Shown here: one piece after another, positions 30,740 through 39,054 of the stretch | Layout of the letters: each line of letters begins with the position of its first letter | Numbering within the stretch: the stretch's first letter is position 1 | Source: Amycolatopsis lexingtonensis | Lineage (GTDB): Bacteria > Actinomycetota > Actinomycetes > Mycobacteriales > Pseudonocardiaceae | Length of the DNA: 64,000 bases | NCBI RefSeq assembly: GCF_014873755.1 | Contig: NZ_JADBEG010000001.1 | Span: 7,848,501 to 7,912,500, forward strand | Reading direction: 5' to 3' | Notes under the pieces: model-generated | Database searches by the model: none | Told to the model about the DNA's origin: nothing | What the model saw: the letters and a program-made list of their open reading frames with translations, nothing else | Position numbers and translations under genes: made by a program

Positions 30740-31767
30740 GGTTCGCGGTCCACGACCCCCGCGCCGACCCGGCACCCGCGGGGTGGGCGGCGTTCTCGCG
30801 CGCCGCACGGCTGCACCCGGTGTGGGACTACGGCGTGATGGGCCTCGAAGCCTGGGGCGCCCGCAACCCGCAGCTGCTGGTCGTCGCGGCCGACGGGGAC
30901 GAGCTCGTCGCCGCGGTCTCCGTGCTGGTCTGCCGTCCCCGGGTGGCGCCGCGGTTCGCGCCCCGGCCCGGGAAGCGCTTGCTGCGGCCGTTCTGGGCCG
31001 AGGTCTGCCAGCCGTGGCTCAGCGGCTACCCGGGGATCGCGTTCGCGCCGGGCGTGGCCGACCGGCCGGCGCTGGTGCGCGAGTTCGAACGGGAACTGGG
31101 CCGCCGCCTCGGTCCCGGCCTGCTCGGGGTCGTCCACCGCGCGCTCGGCGAGGACCTCGCCGCCGGGCTCGGCGGCCGCGGCCGGCTCGTCAAGCGCGTG
31201 GATCCGGTGGCGGTGCTGGACAACCGGTTCGAGTCCGAAGAGGACTGGATCGCGTCGCTGGGGAAGTCGCGGCGGGCGGGGTTGCGGCGGCAGCGGCGCC
31301 GGCTCGCCGAGGACACCTCCCTGGTGATCCGCGGCGGACCGGGCCGCACCGACCTCGACGGCGCCGAGCTGGCCGGGTTGATCCAGGCGCACCGCGAGCG
31401 GTACGGGCGGCTGGCGCTCGACACCCGCACACCGCCGTCGGCGGGGTTCCTTGACCGGTTCGTCCGGCGGCCGGACGTGCACACCCTGACCTACACCGAC
31501 ACCGGGGGGAAGCTGCTCGCCGTGCAGACGCTGCTCGACCACCCGGACACCCCCGTCCTGCAGCACTGGGCCGCGTTGCCACCGGACGCGGGCGGGAAGA
31601 AGTGGCTGTACTTCGACTCCTACGTGCGCGCGGTGCGCTTCACGGCGAAGCGCGGAGCCCGGGAACTGTCCGCCGGCCGCGGCATGATCGCGCTGAAGCA
31701 GGAGCTGGGGTTCCGGCCCCGGCCGGTCTACACGGCCGCCGTGCCGAGGCCGGTGCTGGGCCGGTGA
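30736..31767 (+). CDS. BioF2/FemAB-like GNAT acyltransferase, paralogue 1 of 4
   Basis: A 343-residue protein in the GNAT fold class of the Acetyltransf_6 type. Shared family features run in order: HDPRADPAPAGWAAF at the start, WDYGVMGLEAW near residue 30, GPGLLGVVHRAL near 130, and a basic helix SLGKSRRAGLRRQRRRL near 175. The acyl-site half has LDHPDTPVLQHWAALPP and SAGRGMIALKQELGF. It ends in VPRPVLGR. The FemAB relatives add amino acids from aminoacyl-tRNA; others use acyl-CoA or acyl carriers. The donor is unknown. Confidence 0.8.
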   Translation: MRFAVHDPRADPAPAGWAAFSRAARLHPVWDYGVMGLEAWGARNPQLLVVAADGDELVAAVSVLVCRPRVAPRFAPRPGKRLLRPFWAEVCQPWLSGYPGIAFAPGVADRPALVREFERELGRRLGPGLLGVVHRALGEDLAAGLGGRGRLVKRVDPVAVLDNRFESEEDWIASLGKSRRAGLRRQRRRLAEDTSLVIRGGPGRTDLDGAELAGLIQAHRERYGRLALDTRTPPSAGFLDRFVRRPDVHTLTYTDTGGKLLAVQTLLDHPDTPVLQHWAALPPDAGGKKWLYFDSYVRAVRFTAKRGARELSAGRGMIALKQELGFRPRPVYTAAVPRPVLGR

Positions 31768-32822
31768 AGACCGTCGTCGCAGTGTCGCAAGTGGACGTTC
31801 ACGACCCGCGCGTCGACCCGCCGCCGGAGGGCTGGGCCGCGTTCCGGGCCCGGTGCCTGCCTCCGGTGTGGGACTACGAGTTGCTGCGCCGCGAGGCGTG
31901 GCTGGCGAAGAACCCGCCGGTGCTCGCCGTGGTCCGGCAGGGCCCGGTGGTCGTCGGCGCGCTGTCGGTGATGGTGTGCCGGGGCTGGGGCGGCGGCACG
32001 TTCGGGCCCGTCTCCGGCGGCCGGTTCCGGCCGCGCTGGGCCGAGGTCTACCTCCCGCTGCTCAGCGGCTATCCGGCGTCCGTGTTCGACGAGGACTTCA
32101 CCGATCGGCGCACGGCGATCCGGCGGTTCGAGCGGGCACTGCGCGAGTACGTCGGCCCGGGGCTGCTCGGGGTGGTCTACCGCGCGATGAACCCGGAGCT
32201 GGTGCCCGCGCTGGCCGGGCGGGCGCGGGTCAGCCGCGAGATCGACCCGGCCGCGGTGCTGGTCAACCGGTATTCCACTGTGGACGAATGGGCGGCGGGG
32301 CTCGCGCCGGACGTCCGCCGGTACCTGAACCCGGACGTCGAAACGGAAGCGGCGGCCGGGCGCACCGACCTCGATCCGCACGAGCTGGCCACGCTGCTCA
32401 ACGCCCACCGCGCCCGGCAGGACGAACGCGCGTGGGCCGGCGGCCAGCGTTCCCGGGTCGGTGGGCTGCACCTGGACACCCGCAGCCCGATCGCGCCGGC
32501 GTACCTCGACGGGCTCGTCCGGCGGCCCGACGTCGTGACCCGGACCTACCGCGCCGGGGACGGCCGGCTGCTCGGCTTCAACGCGATGATCGACCAGGAC
32601 CGCGGCTGCGCGGTCCACCACTGGGCCGCGCTCCCGAGCGCGGCCGGGGGCCGGAAGGGTCTCTATGTCGACTGCTACGCCCGGTGCGTGGCCCACATGA
32701 TCGCCGCGGGACGACCGGAACTGACCGCCGGCCGCGCGATGCTGCCGGAGAAGAAGGCGCTGGGCTTCGGCACACGAAGCCTCTTCTCGGTGGCCGTCCC
32801 GAGGCCGGTGCTGGGCCGATGA
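31764..32822 (+). CDS. BioF2/FemAB-like GNAT acyltransferase, paralogue 2 of 4
   Basis: A 352-residue protein clearly homologous over its whole length to the preceding gene product. Markers are DVHDPRVDPPPEGWAAF, WDYELLRREAWLA, PLLSGYPASVF, GPGLLGVVYRAM, HHWAALPSAAGGRKGLY and the C-terminal VPRPVLGR. The basic central helix is shorter (LAPDVRRYLNPDV instead of RRAGLRRQRRR), so this copy has diverged at a likely donor- or tRNA-binding surface. GTG 31764 overlaps the previous stop by four bases. Confidence 0.8.
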   Translation: MKTVVAVSQVDVHDPRVDPPPEGWAAFRARCLPPVWDYELLRREAWLAKNPPVLAVVRQGPVVVGALSVMVCRGWGGGTFGPVSGGRFRPRWAEVYLPLLSGYPASVFDEDFTDRRTAIRRFERALREYVGPGLLGVVYRAMNPELVPALAGRARVSREIDPAAVLVNRYSTVDEWAAGLAPDVRRYLNPDVETEAAAGRTDLDPHELATLLNAHRARQDERAWAGGQRSRVGGLHLDTRSPIAPAYLDGLVRRPDVVTRTYRAGDGRLLGFNAMIDQDRGCAVHHWAALPSAAGGRKGLYVDCYARCVAHMIAAGRPELTAGRAMLPEKKALGFGTRSLFSVAVPRPVLGR

Positions 32823-33862
32823 CCTGGACCGTCCGGGTGCTCGACCCGCGCACCGACCCCGAACCCGCCGGCTGGGCCGCGTTCCTCGAAGCCCAGCAGG
32901 CCCCGCTGACCTGGGACTACGGCCTGTTGTGCACTGAGTCGCGGTGCTCACGCAGCCCATACCTGCTCACGGTCGTCAGCGACGGCGAAGAGCTCGTCGC
33001 CGCCGTGCTCGCGATGGTGTGCCATCCCGGCGGCTCGGCCGAGCCCGGCGCGGTCGACGGCGTCGCGCGGTGGACGCCGCGCTGGCTGGAGGTCCAGCAC
33101 GCCTGGCTGTCGTGCTACCCCGCGTGGCTGTTCGCCGAAGCGCTCGACGCCGCCGCGCGCCGCGAGATCCTGCGCCGGTTCGAACGTGCCGCCTGCCGGC
33201 GCACCGGCCCGGGCTGCCTCGGCGTGGTCTACCGCGCGGCCACCCCGGACACCGCCGGGCTGGTGGCCGGGCGCGGCCGGCTCGTCCGCGAAATCCAGCC
33301 CGCGTTGGTGCTGGAGAACACCTTCGGCGACCTAGACGACTGGCTCGCCTCGCTGAGCCGCAACCGGCGGTCGAGCCTGCGCGGCCAGATCCGCAAGATC
33401 GCCGCGGACCCGGCGATCGTCGTCCGCGAGGGGACCGCGCGGGACGACCTCGACCCCGAAGAGCTGGCCGCGATGCTGCGGGCGCACCGCGCCACCAAGG
33501 GGCCGGTGAAGTTCGACCAGCGCGGCCCGGTCACCGCCGAGTACCTCGGGGAGCTGATCCGCCGCCCCGACGTCGTCACCACGACCTACCACGACGCCGA
33601 CGGGCGCCTGCTCGCCTTCACCGACCTGCTCGACCACCCGGTGATGCCCCTGCACCAGCACTGGGCCGCGCTGCCGCCCGGCGGCGGCCGGCCGAAACAC
33701 CTCTACTTCGACGTCGTCGTGCGGGGAGTGCGGCACATGATCGAGAACAACCGGAAGTTCCTGTCGCTGGGCCGCGGGGTCACCGACCTCAAGGCGTCGC
33801 TGGGGTTCAGCCCGAGCCCGATGACCGGCGTGGTCGTGCCGAGGCCGGTGACGCGGTGGTGA
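32819..33862 (+). CDS. BioF2/FemAB-like GNAT acyltransferase, paralogue 3 of 4
   Basis: A 347-residue protein. The opening VLDPRTDPEPAGWAAFLEAQ, then TWDYGLLCTESRC, HAWLSCYPAWLF, GPGCLGVVYRAA, the basic helix SLSRNRRSSLRGQIRKIAAD, HQHWAALPPGGGRPKHLY and SLGRGVTDLKASLGF are in the same order as in its neighbours. It has three extra cysteines in the first third. ATG 32819 overlaps the previous stop (ATGA). It ends in VPRPVTRW, close to VPRPVLGR of copies 1 and 2. Confidence 0.8.
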   Translation: MTWTVRVLDPRTDPEPAGWAAFLEAQQAPLTWDYGLLCTESRCSRSPYLLTVVSDGEELVAAVLAMVCHPGGSAEPGAVDGVARWTPRWLEVQHAWLSCYPAWLFAEALDAAARREILRRFERAACRRTGPGCLGVVYRAATPDTAGLVAGRGRLVREIQPALVLENTFGDLDDWLASLSRNRRSSLRGQIRKIAADPAIVVREGTARDDLDPEELAAMLRAHRATKGPVKFDQRGPVTAEYLGELIRRPDVVTTTYHDADGRLLAFTDLLDHPVMPLHQHWAALPPGGGRPKHLYFDVVVRGVRHMIENNRKFLSLGRGVTDLKASLGFSPSPMTGVVVPRPVTRW

Positions 33863-34893
33863 TCGACGTGCTCGACCCGCGTCACGACGCGGAACCGGCG
33901 TACTGGACGGCGTTGCGCGCGCGGGCCGGCCTGCGCGCCGACTGGAGCTGGCCGGTGCTCGCCACCCAGGCGTGGGCCGCGCGGACCCCGCAGCCGGTGA
34001 CCGTGCTGCGCGAGGGCGGCGAGCCGTGCGGGGTGGTCAGCGCCGCGTGGGTCACCGGCCGGACGCGGCGGCACCGGTTCGCCGGCCCGGGCCGTGGCTG
34101 GTTCGGCGGCCTCGACGTCCGCGGTCCGGGTGCGGGTTCGCAGCCGGGCTGGTGGTTCGCCGACGCGGGCGACGACGGCGGCGTCACGCGCCTGCTCGAG
34201 GCGTACGTCCCGGCCATGCGGGCCGAACTCGGCCGCGGCCTGCGCGGGCTGCTGGTGCGGCAGGTCGGCGAGCCGGGCGTGCCCGCGGTCGACGGGCGGT
34301 TCCGGCTGGTGCGGCGGACCGAGGACATCGCGGTGCTCGACGTCGCCGCGTTCGGCTCCCGCGACGACTGGATGAACTCGCTGGCCCGCAAGCGGAAGCA
34401 GAACCTGCGCAAGATCTTCCGGACCTTCGACGCCGACCCGTCGGTCGAGGTGCGGTTCGTGCCGGGCAAGGACGCCGACCCGGTCGCCGTCGCCGAGGTG
34501 CTGCGGCACAACGAGCGCAAGCACCACGACGTGCCGATCGTGCCGTTGCCGCACTTCACCGGCTACCTGGCCGCGCTGCTGAGCGAGCCGGACGTCTCGG
34601 TGATCGAGTACCGCGACACCCGCACCGGACGGCTGATCGCGCTGGCCACCCTGCTCGACCACCCGGACCTGCCGATCGCCCGCCACTGGGGCGCGCTGCC
34701 GCCGTCGGACGGCGGCCGGCCGAACCTGTACTTCCACTTCTACGGCGAGGCGGTGCGCTGGGCGATCGCGAACGGCCGGGCGTCGGTGGTGTTCGGCAAG
34801 AAGATGACGGAGATGAAGGCGACCCTCGGCGCGCGGCTCGTCCCGCAGTTCGCGGCGGCCGTCCCGGTGCTAGCTTCGCGGCGTCCCGCCTAG
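33859..34893 (+). CDS. BioF2/FemAB-like GNAT acyltransferase, paralogue 4 of 4
   Basis: A 344-residue protein, the most divergent of the four. Retained features are DVLDPRHDAEPAYWTAL, a Trp-rich start, MNSLARKRKQNLRKIFRTFD (near residue 170), LLDHPDLPIARHWGALPP and VFGKKMTEMKATLGARL. The SGYP segment and VPRPVLGR tail are lost. GTG 33859 overlaps the previous stop (GTGA). Such divergence suggests it handles a different acceptor or donor. It is followed 14 bases later by a tautomerase gene. Confidence 0.78.
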   Translation: MIDVLDPRHDAEPAYWTALRARAGLRADWSWPVLATQAWAARTPQPVTVLREGGEPCGVVSAAWVTGRTRRHRFAGPGRGWFGGLDVRGPGAGSQPGWWFADAGDDGGVTRLLEAYVPAMRAELGRGLRGLLVRQVGEPGVPAVDGRFRLVRRTEDIAVLDVAAFGSRDDWMNSLARKRKQNLRKIFRTFDADPSVEVRFVPGKDADPVAVAEVLRHNERKHHDVPIVPLPHFTGYLAALLSEPDVSVIEYRDTRTGRLIALATLLDHPDLPIARHWGALPPSDGGRPNLYFHFYGEAVRWAIANGRASVVFGKKMTEMKATLGARLVPQFAAAVPVLASRRPA

Positions 34894-34907
34894 TACCAGG
34901 AGCCGCC

Positions 34908-35093
34908 ATGCCCATGATCAGCGTTGCCATGTTCCCCGGCCGCACCCCCGCCCAGAAGAGCGCGCTGGTCCGCGAGCTGACCGACGCCTTCGTCCGCACG
35001 TGCGGCGGCAAGCCCGAAGGCGTCCAGGTGACGCTCGTCGAGATCGGCGCGGACCACTGGGCCACCGGCGGCGTCCTGCACTCGGAACGCTGA
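34908..35093 (+). CDS. 4-oxalocrotonate tautomerase-like protein
   Basis: A 61-residue protein, the usual size of the family. Processing would expose Pro1 of PMISVAMFPGRTPAQKSAL, the general base of these small hexameric tautomerases. The VTLVEI and HWATGG stretch near the end fits family members. ATG 34908 has AGGAG seven bases upstream. It is on the same strand, 14 bases after the acyltransferase operon, so it may belong to that pathway or merely read through. The substrate is unknown. Confidence 0.85.
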   Translation: MPMISVAMFPGRTPAQKSALVRELTDAFVRTCGGKPEGVQVTLVEIGADHWATGGVLHSER

Positions 35094-35096
35094 AGC

Positions 35097-35150
35097 GCCA
35101 CTTTCACGTGAAAGCTACGTCTTGGGGCGTCGCTTTCACGTGAAAGTGGC
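35097..35150. repeat. Paired CTTTCACGTGAAAG palindromes, locus 2
   Basis: Two 19-base arms (35097-35115 and 35132-35150) are exact reverse complements, and each contains the 14-bp core (35101-35114, 35133-35146). Core spacing is 32 bp, the same as at locus 1. It lies between the convergent tautomerase and peptidase genes. Confidence 0.9.
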
Positions 35151-35157
35151 GGGTGGG

Positions 35158-37008
35158 TCAGCGGAGGCCGAGGGCGCGCAGGGCGAAGTGGACCTCGATC
35201 GACGTCTGCTTGATCGTCTCCGCGATCACCAGGGAGCCGTGGCCCGCGTCGTAGCGGTAGAACTCGTGGTGGAGGTCGCGGCCGGTCAGGCGGTCCAGGT
35301 AGTTCTCGATCTGGCGGATCGGGCAGCGCGGGTCGTTGTCGCCGGCCAGTACGAGCACCGGCGCCGTCACGGCGTCGACGTAGGTGATCGGCGAGCACTC
35401 CCGGTACACCGCCGGCACGTCCTCCGGCGAACCGCCGAAGAGCGCGCGGTCGAACGAGCGCAGCTGCTCCATCTCGTCCTCGTACGCGGCGACGTAGTCC
35501 GCCACCGGCACCCCGGCGACGCCCGCCGCCCACCGCGTCGGCTGCGTGCCGAGCGCGAGCAGGGAGAGGTAGCCGCCCCAGGAAGCGCCGTTGACGACGC
35601 ACTTGGCCGGGTCGCTCAGTCCACTTTGGACCGCCCAGTCGTGCACCGAAGCGACGTCCTCCAGCTCGGTCAGCCCGGGCCGGCCTTCGATGGCGTCGCG
35701 CCAGGCCGAGCCGTAGCCGGTCGAGCCGCGATAGTTGACCTCGACCACGGCGAACCCGGCGTCGAGCCAGGTCGCCCGATAAGCCGAGAAGCGGTCCTCG
35801 TCCGCGGCGTGCGGGCCGCCGTGCAGGGAGAAGACCGTGGGCAGCGGGCCGTCGGGCGCGCCGGACGGCCGCGAGACCAGCGCGTGGATCCGCCCGCCGA
35901 CGCCTTCGACGAACGCGTCGGTCACCGGCTCCGACCCCGGCGCGCGCTCGCCCGGCGGTTCGAGCAGCACCGAGTCGGCGCCGTCGGCGGTGCGCGCGCG
36001 GACCGCCGACGGTTCGGCCGCGCTGGACCACGAGTACTCGACCGTGCCGTCCGGGCGGACGCCGGCGCCGCCGATCCGGCCGGCGGGGGTGTCCACTGAG
36101 GACAATTCGGCCGTGTCGAGGTCGTAGCGGTACAAGGAATTGCGGCCCTCGTGGAAGTGGACGACGAGCAGGGCGCGCGCGTCCGGGTACCAGCCGGCGA
36201 CGACCTCGCCGGGCAGGTCCAGCTCGAGCTCGGTCTCGGTGTCCGCGCGGACGTCCCAGACGAGCAGCTCCTCGCGGCCCCGCCGTTCGTGCAGGACGAG
36301 CAGCCGCTGGTCGCCGGGCAGCGGCGAGAACTCCAGCGCGGACAGGCCCTTGCCCTCGCCGTCCCACTTCTCGGCGACGGTGCCGAAGCCGTCGGTGGCG
36401 AGCACCCGCAGCGCGGGGTGCCGCGAATCGCCGTGCTCGGAGTGCGAGATCGCGATCAGGCTCTCGTCGCGGGAAAGCGACGCGATGCCGGCGTCGTCCG
36501 CGTGGCTGTAGAAGCGGTGCGTCTCGCCGTCGATCCGGGCGAACAGCTCGCTGCCGTCGTCGGTCGAGACGCCGACCGCGACGAGCTTCGCGCCGATCTC
36601 GAGCCCGGCCGGGTAGCCGTCGTGGACGTCCGGGACGCCCTTCTCCGGCTTGCTCCCCTCGGTCGCGGCGAACGGCTCGCGCACCCACGAGCCGAACTCG
36701 TCGCCGTCGGTGTCGTCGAACCACCAGATCCACTCGCCGTCCGGGGACGGCGTCGCGTGCAGGGTGCCGTTGGGCCGGTCGGTGACGCGGCGGTGCTCGC
36801 CGGACGCCCGGTCCCAGGCGTAGACCTCCCAGACGCCACTGGAATTGGAGACGTAGATGTTGGCGTCGGGCGCGTCACGGGCCCAGTCGGGCGTGGAGAT
36901 GCGCGGCGCGTGGAAGCGGGCGCGCCAGCGGTTCTCGGCTTCGGCGTCGTCGAACAGCCGGTCCGGGACCACCGCGGGCGGATATTGGTTCGCTGACTGC
37001 GTGCTCAC
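35158..37008 (-). CDS. S9-family serine peptidase (prolyl oligopeptidase type)
   Basis: A 616-residue protein with no signal peptide, so probably cytosolic. The first about 370 residues form a beta-propeller, with repeats such as WEVYAWDRASGEHRRVTDRP and ELLVWDVRADTETELELDLP. The C-terminal alpha/beta hydrolase has LHGGPHAADED, the nucleophile in NGASWGGYLSLLALG, the Asp in AGDNDPRCP and the His in YDAGHGSLV. It likely trims small peptides or acyl-amino acids. GTG 37008 opens MSTQSANQYPP; the longer upstream frame runs into the divergent gene and is rejected. Confidence 0.9.
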   Translation of the reverse strand: MSTQSANQYPPAVVPDRLFDDAEAENRWRARFHAPRISTPDWARDAPDANIYVSNSSGVWEVYAWDRASGEHRRVTDRPNGTLHATPSPDGEWIWWFDDTDGDEFGSWVREPFAATEGSKPEKGVPDVHDGYPAGLEIGAKLVAVGVSTDDGSELFARIDGETHRFYSHADDAGIASLSRDESLIAISHSEHGDSRHPALRVLATDGFGTVAEKWDGEGKGLSALEFSPLPGDQRLLVLHERRGREELLVWDVRADTETELELDLPGEVVAGWYPDARALLVVHFHEGRNSLYRYDLDTAELSSVDTPAGRIGGAGVRPDGTVEYSWSSAAEPSAVRARTADGADSVLLEPPGERAPGSEPVTDAFVEGVGGRIHALVSRPSGAPDGPLPTVFSLHGGPHAADEDRFSAYRATWLDAGFAVVEVNYRGSTGYGSAWRDAIEGRPGLTELEDVASVHDWAVQSGLSDPAKCVVNGASWGGYLSLLALGTQPTRWAAGVAGVPVADYVAAYEDEMEQLRSFDRALFGGSPEDVPAVYRECSPITYVDAVTAPVLVLAGDNDPRCPIRQIENYLDRLTGRDLHHEFYRYDAGHGSLVIAETIKQTSIEVHFALRALGLR

Positions 37009-37047
37009 CCCTCGATCCTGCCACCTTCTGGCCGTACTGTGTGCGGG

Positions 37048-37812
37048 GTGCTGGAGGGTTACGCGCCGGGCTACGGGCGAGACGCGGTTTCGATGATGTC
37101 CGCGCGCACGGCTGCCGAGCGCGCGGCGTTCGCCCAGCCGCTGTTCGCACCGGGGATGTGGGTGGTCGACCTCGGCTGCGGCCCGGGCTCGATCACGCTC
37201 GGCCTCGCCGCGGAGTCCCGGGTGGCCGGCGTGGACCTCGACGCGGGGCAGATCGCGATGGCCCGCGAAATCGCGCGCCGGGCCGGCAGGTCCACAGTGG
37301 ACTTCCTGGTGGCCTCGGCGTACGACCTGCCGTTCGCCGACGGCAGTGTGGACGTGGCGTTTTCGCACGCGCTGTTCGAGCACCTGTCCCGTCCGCTGGA
37401 CGCGCTGGCGGAACTGCGCCGGGTGCTGAAGCCGGGTGGCAGGCTCGCTTTGTCCACATCGGACTGGAGCAAGGCCCGGTTGCGTCCGAAGACGGCGAAC
37501 GTCGACGCGGCGCTGAGAGGGCACTACCTGCTGCGCCGCCAGGCGGGCGGCAACCCGTTCGCGGGCCGGGTGATCGCCGACCAGTGCGTCACGGCGGGGT
37601 TCACCGAGGTCGTGTCGAGAGCCCGCTACCGCTCGGACATGAGCTACCGCGACCTGGCGAAGTACGTGGAGGCCCGGTTGGAGGCGGCGCTCAAGGAGGA
37701 GGGCCGCGACCGTGACCAGCTGGCGAGCGCGGCGCGTTCGGCCTGGGTGTGGACCCGCGGCGGGGACGGCGACTTCAGCCAATGCTGGGTGGAAGTGACC
37801 GCGACCCGCTGA
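37048..37812 (+). CDS. Class I SAM-dependent methyltransferase
   Basis: A 254-residue protein. SAM motif I is VVDLGCGPGSITLGLA (near residue 35), motif II AGVDLDAG, and the post-motif region is ASAYDLPFADGSVDVAFSHA with VLKPGGRLALS. This is the UbiE/Coq5-like fold; the methyl acceptor cannot be inferred. GTG 37048 is chosen over GTG 37039 because it gives MLEGYAPGYGRDAV; both are possible. It is divergent from the S9 peptidase with only 39 bases between, and is followed by a terminator shared with the tRNA. Confidence 0.85.
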   Translation: MLEGYAPGYGRDAVSMMSARTAAERAAFAQPLFAPGMWVVDLGCGPGSITLGLAAESRVAGVDLDAGQIAMAREIARRAGRSTVDFLVASAYDLPFADGSVDVAFSHALFEHLSRPLDALAELRRVLKPGGRLALSTSDWSKARLRPKTANVDAALRGHYLLRRQAGGNPFAGRVIADQCVTAGFTEVVSRARYRSDMSYRDLAKYVEARLEAALKEEGRDRDQLASAARSAWVWTRGGDGDFSQCWVEVTATR

Positions 37813-37818
37813 AACCAG

Positions 37819-37848
37819 AAGAGCCGGTGTCCGAAGACACCGGCTCTT
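37819..37848. terminator. Bidirectional hairpin between methyltransferase and tRNA
   Basis: A 13-bp perfect stem (AAGAGCCGGTGTC and its complement) is closed by the tetraloop CGAA. It follows the methyltransferase stop by 6 bases. On the other strand it lies 6 bases beyond the 3' end of the tRNA. Confidence 0.85.
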
Positions 37849-37853
37849 ACTCG

Positions 37854-37927
37854 TCGGGGTGGCGGGATTCGAACCCACGACCTCCTCGACCCGAACGAGG
37901 CACGCTACCAAGCTGCGCCACACCCCG
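37854..37927 (-). tRNA. tRNA-Pro (anticodon CGG)
   Basis: The 74-base gene folds with acceptor CGGGGTG/CACCCCG, anticodon stem CCTCG/CGAGG with loop TTCGGGT (anticodon CGG, reads CCG) and T arm GTGGGTTCGAATCCCGC. The discriminator base is A. CCA is not encoded. No integrase or repeat of its 3' end is seen nearby. Confidence 0.95.
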
Positions 37928-37956
37928 AGGTACTGCTTAACGGGTCGTGGAGAAGT

Positions 37957-38937
37957 CTAGCGGACGGTGTTTCGCGCTTTCCGCGGGGCCAGCTTTCGCG
38001 GCTTCGCGGGCTCCGAACCACGCGGGACCAGCGTCAACAGGCTGGCCTCCGGCGGGCAGGCGAACCGGGCCGGCGCCCACGGCGACGTCCCCAAGCCGGC
38101 CGAGACGTGCAGCCACATGTGCGCGCCCCACCGCGAAGCACCGCGTGCGCGGCTGCGATCCAGGTCACAGTTGGTGACGATGGCGCCGTAACCCGGGAGC
38201 CGCAGCTGGCCGCCGTGCGTGTGGCCCGCCAGCACCAGGTCGTAACCGTCCGTGGCGAACGTGTCGAGGACCCGCGGCTCCGGCGAGTGCGTCACGCCGA
38301 TGCGGACGGCCGCGCCGCTGTCGGCCGGGCCCGCGATGTCGGGGTAGCGGTCGCGGCGCAGGTGCGGGTCGTCGACGCCGGCCGCGAACACCGCCTGCCC
38401 GCCGACGTCGATCGTGCGGCGGACGTGCGTCAGGTCGGTCCAGCCGTGCTCGACGAACGCCGCGCGCAGGTCGCGCCAGGGCAGCTGGACGCCGTGGATG
38501 CGCTTCTTCTTGCCCTTCGGCATCAGGTACCGGGCCGGGTTCTTCGGCTTGGGCGCGTAGTAGTCGTTGCTGCCGAAGACGAACACCCCCGGCCGGTCGA
38601 GCAGCGGGCCCAGCGCGCGCAGCACGGACGGGACGGCCGTCCGGTGCGAGAGGTTGTCGCCGGTGTTGACGACGAGGTCCGGGTTCAGCTCGTCGAGCGC
38701 GGCGACCCAGCGCTGCTTGCTGCGGTGGCCCGGCAGCATGTGCAGGTCCGAAACGTGCAGGATCGTGAAGGGCCGGGACCCGGGCGCCAGCACCGGGAGC
38801 TCGGCGGTGCGCAGGGTCCAGTGGCGCCGTTCGATGCCGACGGCGTAACCGAGGGTCGCGACGCCGAGCGCCACCGTCCCCGCGGCGAGGCGCTTCGCGG
38901 TCGCCCCCGACGTGCTTGTGTTACTGAGCGTGCTCAC
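37957..38937 (-). CDS. Membrane-anchored metallophosphoesterase (Rv3683-like)
   Basis: A 326-residue protein. One N-terminal hydrophobic segment (about 16-34) is followed by a calcineurin-like domain. Metal motifs are LHVSDLHML, VNTGDNLSH, FGSNDYYAP and LAGHTHGGQL. The third motif is GSND where most relatives have GNHE/D, and one metal ligand may differ. The closest relatives are YkuE/Rv3683-type phosphoesterases of unknown substrate, perhaps lipid or nucleotide phosphates. The position next to ponA2 and whiB4 matches mycobacteria, although a kinase gene has come between. It starts at GTG 38937. Confidence 0.9.
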   Translation of the reverse strand: MSTLSNTSTSGATAKRLAAGTVALGVATLGYAVGIERRHWTLRTAELPVLAPGSRPFTILHVSDLHMLPGHRSKQRWVAALDELNPDLVVNTGDNLSHRTAVPSVLRALGPLLDRPGVFVFGSNDYYAPKPKNPARYLMPKGKKKRIHGVQLPWRDLRAAFVEHGWTDLTHVRRTIDVGGQAVFAAGVDDPHLRRDRYPDIAGPADSGAAVRIGVTHSPEPRVLDTFATDGYDLVLAGHTHGGQLRLPGYGAIVTNCDLDRSRARGASRWGAHMWLHVSAGLGTSPWAPARFACPPEASLLTLVPRGSEPAKPRKLAPRKARNTVR

Positions 38938-39054
38938 GAGCTCCAGGATACGTGCTCAACAGTTGGATGAACTCGCCGCCGTTCTGGGGAACCTGCCGAT
39001 TAGCATCTGCGTCGGCCCGTAGACGGGTGACCAGCCGGGGGGTTGGGGAGAACG

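Noticed and set aside
37854..37927. tRNA-Pro as an integration (att) site
   Set aside because: No integrase and no second copy of the tRNA 3' end are visible in the window.
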